DNA of 7,629 nucleotides, from the NCBI GenBank assembly GCA_025935155.1, contig JAICVV010000087.1, positions 1-7,629 on the forward strand, written 5' to 3'. Of this stretch, positions 5,765 through 7,629 are shown piece after piece; positions within the stretch are counted from its first letter, which is position 1; every line of letters starts with the position of its first letter. Source of the stretch: Alphaproteobacteria bacterium (GTDB taxonomy: Bacteria > Pseudomonadota > Alphaproteobacteria > Micropepsales > Micropepsaceae). The position numbers and the translations under genes are program-made. The notes below the pieces were generated by a model that was not told the DNA's origin, searched no databases, and worked only from the letters and a program-made list of their open reading frames with translations.

Positions 5765-6684
5765 GCTCCCTGTCCTCGGCGGTTGCGCGGCTTGTCGCCT
5801 TCTTTCGGCCAGCGGCGGTGAATCCACAACCACTGTGATGGGCGATGGCGCACCGCGCGCTCGATGATGTCATTGATCTTTGCAGTAAGCGCCAGCACAT
5901 CGCGATCGTGATCGCCTGTCGGCTCGATGGCAATGGGCTCGTGCACCGTCATGCGAAACCGCGCACCGTTCAGGCGTTCGTTGGTCACCGGAAGAATGAC
6001 TGCTCCCAGCTTGAGCGCGAGCGCCGCCGGAGCAGGCGTCGTCATTGCTATTCGTCCAAAGAAGGGCGCAGGCACACCCTCGCTCGTCTTCTGATCCACC
6101 AGCAAAAAGATCGACTTACACGCCCGCAGAAGCGTGAAGATGCGTTTGGTTCCCTGCGCGCCCTTGCCGAGATGTTCCCTTGGCCCCCTAATTCCTCTTT
6201 GTTTCACCATCCAGCGATCGACATAGGGGTTGTTGAGTGGGCGATAGACGAGTGCGCCGTCCAAACCATATTCCGTCGCAGCGATCGGCATTATTTCCCA
6301 GTTTCCGAAGTGCCCGGAAACGAACAGAATGCCTTTGCCTTGCTCAATTATGCGAACGCCCGTCTCCATGTTGGCCACTTCGATGCGCGCGCCGCGGCCC
6401 TGAAAATGGAATTTATCGAGGTGAGCATATTCTGCGATCGTTCTGCCGAGATTGTCCCACATCTCGACCACAATTTGCTCCATGTCGTCGTCGCTCTTGT
6501 CGGGAAAAGCCATACGAAGATTTTTACGGGCGCGATCGCTGATGCGAGTACGGTAGAGGATTTTGCGTCCGAGCAGGCCGCCAACGGCGGAAGCAGCATC
6601 GAGACCTAGGAGCCGGAACAGGCCCATGAAGATGAAGAAGATGCCAGCTTCCATCCAATAGCGGAGTTTTCGGGACAATGGCAT
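5707..6684 (-). CDS. lpxL: Lipid A biosynthesis late acyltransferase (LpxL/HtrB family)
   Basis: Transfers a secondary acyl chain from acyl-ACP to a lipid A precursor at the inner face of the cytoplasmic membrane. It has 325 residues, close to the family norm. A single N-terminal anchor spans about 11-29 (MEAGIFFIFMGLFRLLGL). The catalytic H-x4-E motif is in SGHFGNWE (His125, Glu130). Other family blocks are RARKNLRMAFP (51-61), LVYRPLNNPYVD (145-156), FLLVDQKTSEGVPAPFFGR (193-211) and the C-terminal QWLWIHRRWPK (284-294). The last 30 or so residues after that block are unconserved, and part of them is read from DNA that also encodes the end of the M23 peptidase. The ATG is 9 nt after the lpxK stop, so the two genes form an operon. 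The exact acyl chain and position (LpxL or LpxM-like role) cannot be told from the sequence. Confidence 0.93.
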   Translation of the reverse strand: MPLSRKLRYWMEAGIFFIFMGLFRLLGLDAASAVGGLLGRKILYRTRISDRARKNLRMAFPDKSDDDMEQIVVEMWDNLGRTIAEYAHLDKFHFQGRGARIEVANMETGVRIIEQGKGILFVSGHFGNWEIMPIAATEYGLDGALVYRPLNNPYVDRWMVKQRGIRGPREHLGKGAQGTKRIFTLLRACKSIFLLVDQKTSEGVPAPFFGRIAMTTPAPAALALKLGAVILPVTNERLNGARFRMTVHEPIAIEPTGDHDRDVLALTAKINDIIERAVRHRPSQWLWIHRRWPKEGDKPRNRRGQGAQALAGAGVRVDSDGSSFI

Positions 6685-6693
6685 GTCTCTACA

Positions 6694-7629
6694 TCAACCC
6701 GAAGAATTTGCACCCGCGCCTTGCGCCACACTGCTGACGAGTTTGCTGAACGCCTCAGGGTCATCAAAGACTGCGCGTACCGGCAGGTAGCGAATGTCTT
6801 GACGCTGCGAACATGGAAGCCGGACGAAATCCTTTTCCGTCGTGAGCAGCACCGCATTTTTCGAATCGCTCCTCTTGCGCAACTGTGCCAGTTCGCGAGC
6901 GCCGTATACGTGATGATCCGGAAATGCATACGTAGCCACCACCTCTGCGCCTAAAGTTCGTAGCGTGCGGAAGAACTTCTCCGGCCGCCCAATTCCCGCG
7001 AAGGCAAGCACGCGGCGGCCCTTCAACCCAGGCCCGTCGTTTGGGAAAAGCCGTGCGCGCAACACCGGCCCGTGGAAACTCGGTACAGTAAAATCGGCAT
7101 CGCCTGTAAGGACGATAGCATCCGCCCGTGCAAGGCCCTGCTGTACGGGTTCGCGCAAGGGACCGGCAGGCAATAGGCGACCGTTGCCAAATCCTTCTTC
7201 AGAATTGACGACAACGATCGATAGATCCTTTGCCAAAGAGAAATTCTGATGGCCGTCGTCCATGACGATCACGTCTGTGCCGTTTCGTTCCGCCAGCTTT
7301 GCGCCGGCGGCACGATTCGCGGAGATGACGACGGGTGCCGCTGCAACGAGTAGCAACGCTTCATCGCCTGCTTCGCTGGCGGCCATCTGCGAGGTGACGA
7401 TTGCGGGGCCGCGCACGCCGCTGCCATAGCCGCGCGTAAGAATGCTTACCCGAAGTTGCCGGTCCAGGGCGCGTGCAATGGCAATGACGATCGGTGTCTT
7501 CCCCGTGCCTCCTGCCGTGAGATTCCCGACGCAGATTACTCTGGCTGAAGAACGGTACGGTCTTGCACCGGCGGCCTTGAAGGCGACCGTTGCCCCATAT
7601 GCCCAACCAAAAGGCGCAAGCACGTCAGC
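6694..7629 (-). CDS. lpxK: Tetraacyldisaccharide 4'-kinase (5' end beyond the right edge)
   Basis: Phosphorylates the 4' position of the lipid A disaccharide at the inner membrane, producing lipid IVA. About 311 residues are present. The frame is open to the window edge and a few N-terminal residues are probably missing: homologues carry a short FW-rich segment before LLAPFGWAYGA. A GTG at 7623 is possible but seems too late. Motifs, numbered from that GTG: VICVGNLTAGGTGKTP (29-44) with the P-loop; ILTRGYG (61-67); VIVMDDGHQNFSL (118-130), the conserved DDGxQ block, usually DDGFQ; FAGIGRPEKFF (208-218); FPDHHVY (234-240); and LLTTEKDFVRL (259-269). The gene is followed 9 nt later by the lpxL-type gene, a natural pairing in the pathway. 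In many Alphaproteobacteria waaA lies just upstream, which would be outside this window. Confidence 0.95.
   Translation of the reverse strand, partial: ADVLAPFGWAYGATVAFKAAGARPYRSSARVICVGNLTAGGTGKTPIVIAIARALDRQLRVSILTRGYGSGVRGPAIVTSQMAASEAGDEALLLVAAAPVVISANRAAGAKLAERNGTDVIVMDDGHQNFSLAKDLSIVVVNSEEGFGNGRLLPAGPLREPVQQGLARADAIVLTGDADFTVPSFHGPVLRARLFPNDGPGLKGRRVLAFAGIGRPEKFFRTLRTLGAEVVATYAFPDHHVYGARELAQLRKRSDSKNAVLLTTEKDFVRLPCSQRQDIRYLPVRAVFDDPEAFSKLVSSVAQGAGANSSG

Noticed and set aside
5845..6609. A 254-codon plus-strand frame opposite the lpxL-type gene.
   Set aside because: It has no family motifs, lacks an evident ribosome-binding site, and lies antisense to a gene with all the LpxL hallmarks.

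Overview
The window reads as a stretch of chromosome from a Gram-negative bacterium, most likely an alphaproteobacterium. The evidence is two lipid A genes (lpxK and an lpxL/htrB-type acyltransferase), a DUF2093 protein (a family I know mainly from Alphaproteobacteria), and divergent purD and xseA. The DNA is moderately GC-rich, genes are packed tightly, and GTG/TTG starts are used. I cannot name the genus.

Left part, minus strand (1-3163). Read in the direction of transcription, the order is purD (purine synthesis), then an APH/ACAD10-11-type kinase 8 nt after the purD stop, then a 282-nt gap, then the 5' third of hutH (histidine ammonia-lyase), which runs off the left edge. purD and the kinase look co-transcribed. 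hutH probably has its own promoter in the gap, but I could not identify one.

Centre, plus strand (3211-5764). The order is xseA (exonuclease VII large subunit), then a 75-residue DUF2093 protein with a strong ribosome-binding site, then an exported M23 peptidase whose GTG start overlaps the DUF2093 stop. purD and xseA diverge from a spacer of only about 47 nt.

Right part, minus strand (5707-7629). lpxK (lipid A 4'-kinase, its start beyond the right edge) is followed 9 nt later by an lpxL-type acyltransferase. The two act late in lipid A assembly: LpxK phosphorylates the disaccharide and LpxL-type enzymes add secondary acyl chains. The acyltransferase gene converges on the M23 gene and the two coding regions overlap by 58 bp.

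This is mainly housekeeping DNA. I found no mobile element, CRISPR array, tRNA, rRNA, convincing rho-independent terminator, or sign of a new multi-gene system. The points most worth a second look are a clamp-binding-like C-terminus on XseA, the TTG start of purD with its very short divergent spacer, a Tat-like signal on the M23 protein, the unassigned kinase, and strong Shine-Dalgarno-like sequences in the gap upstream of hutH.
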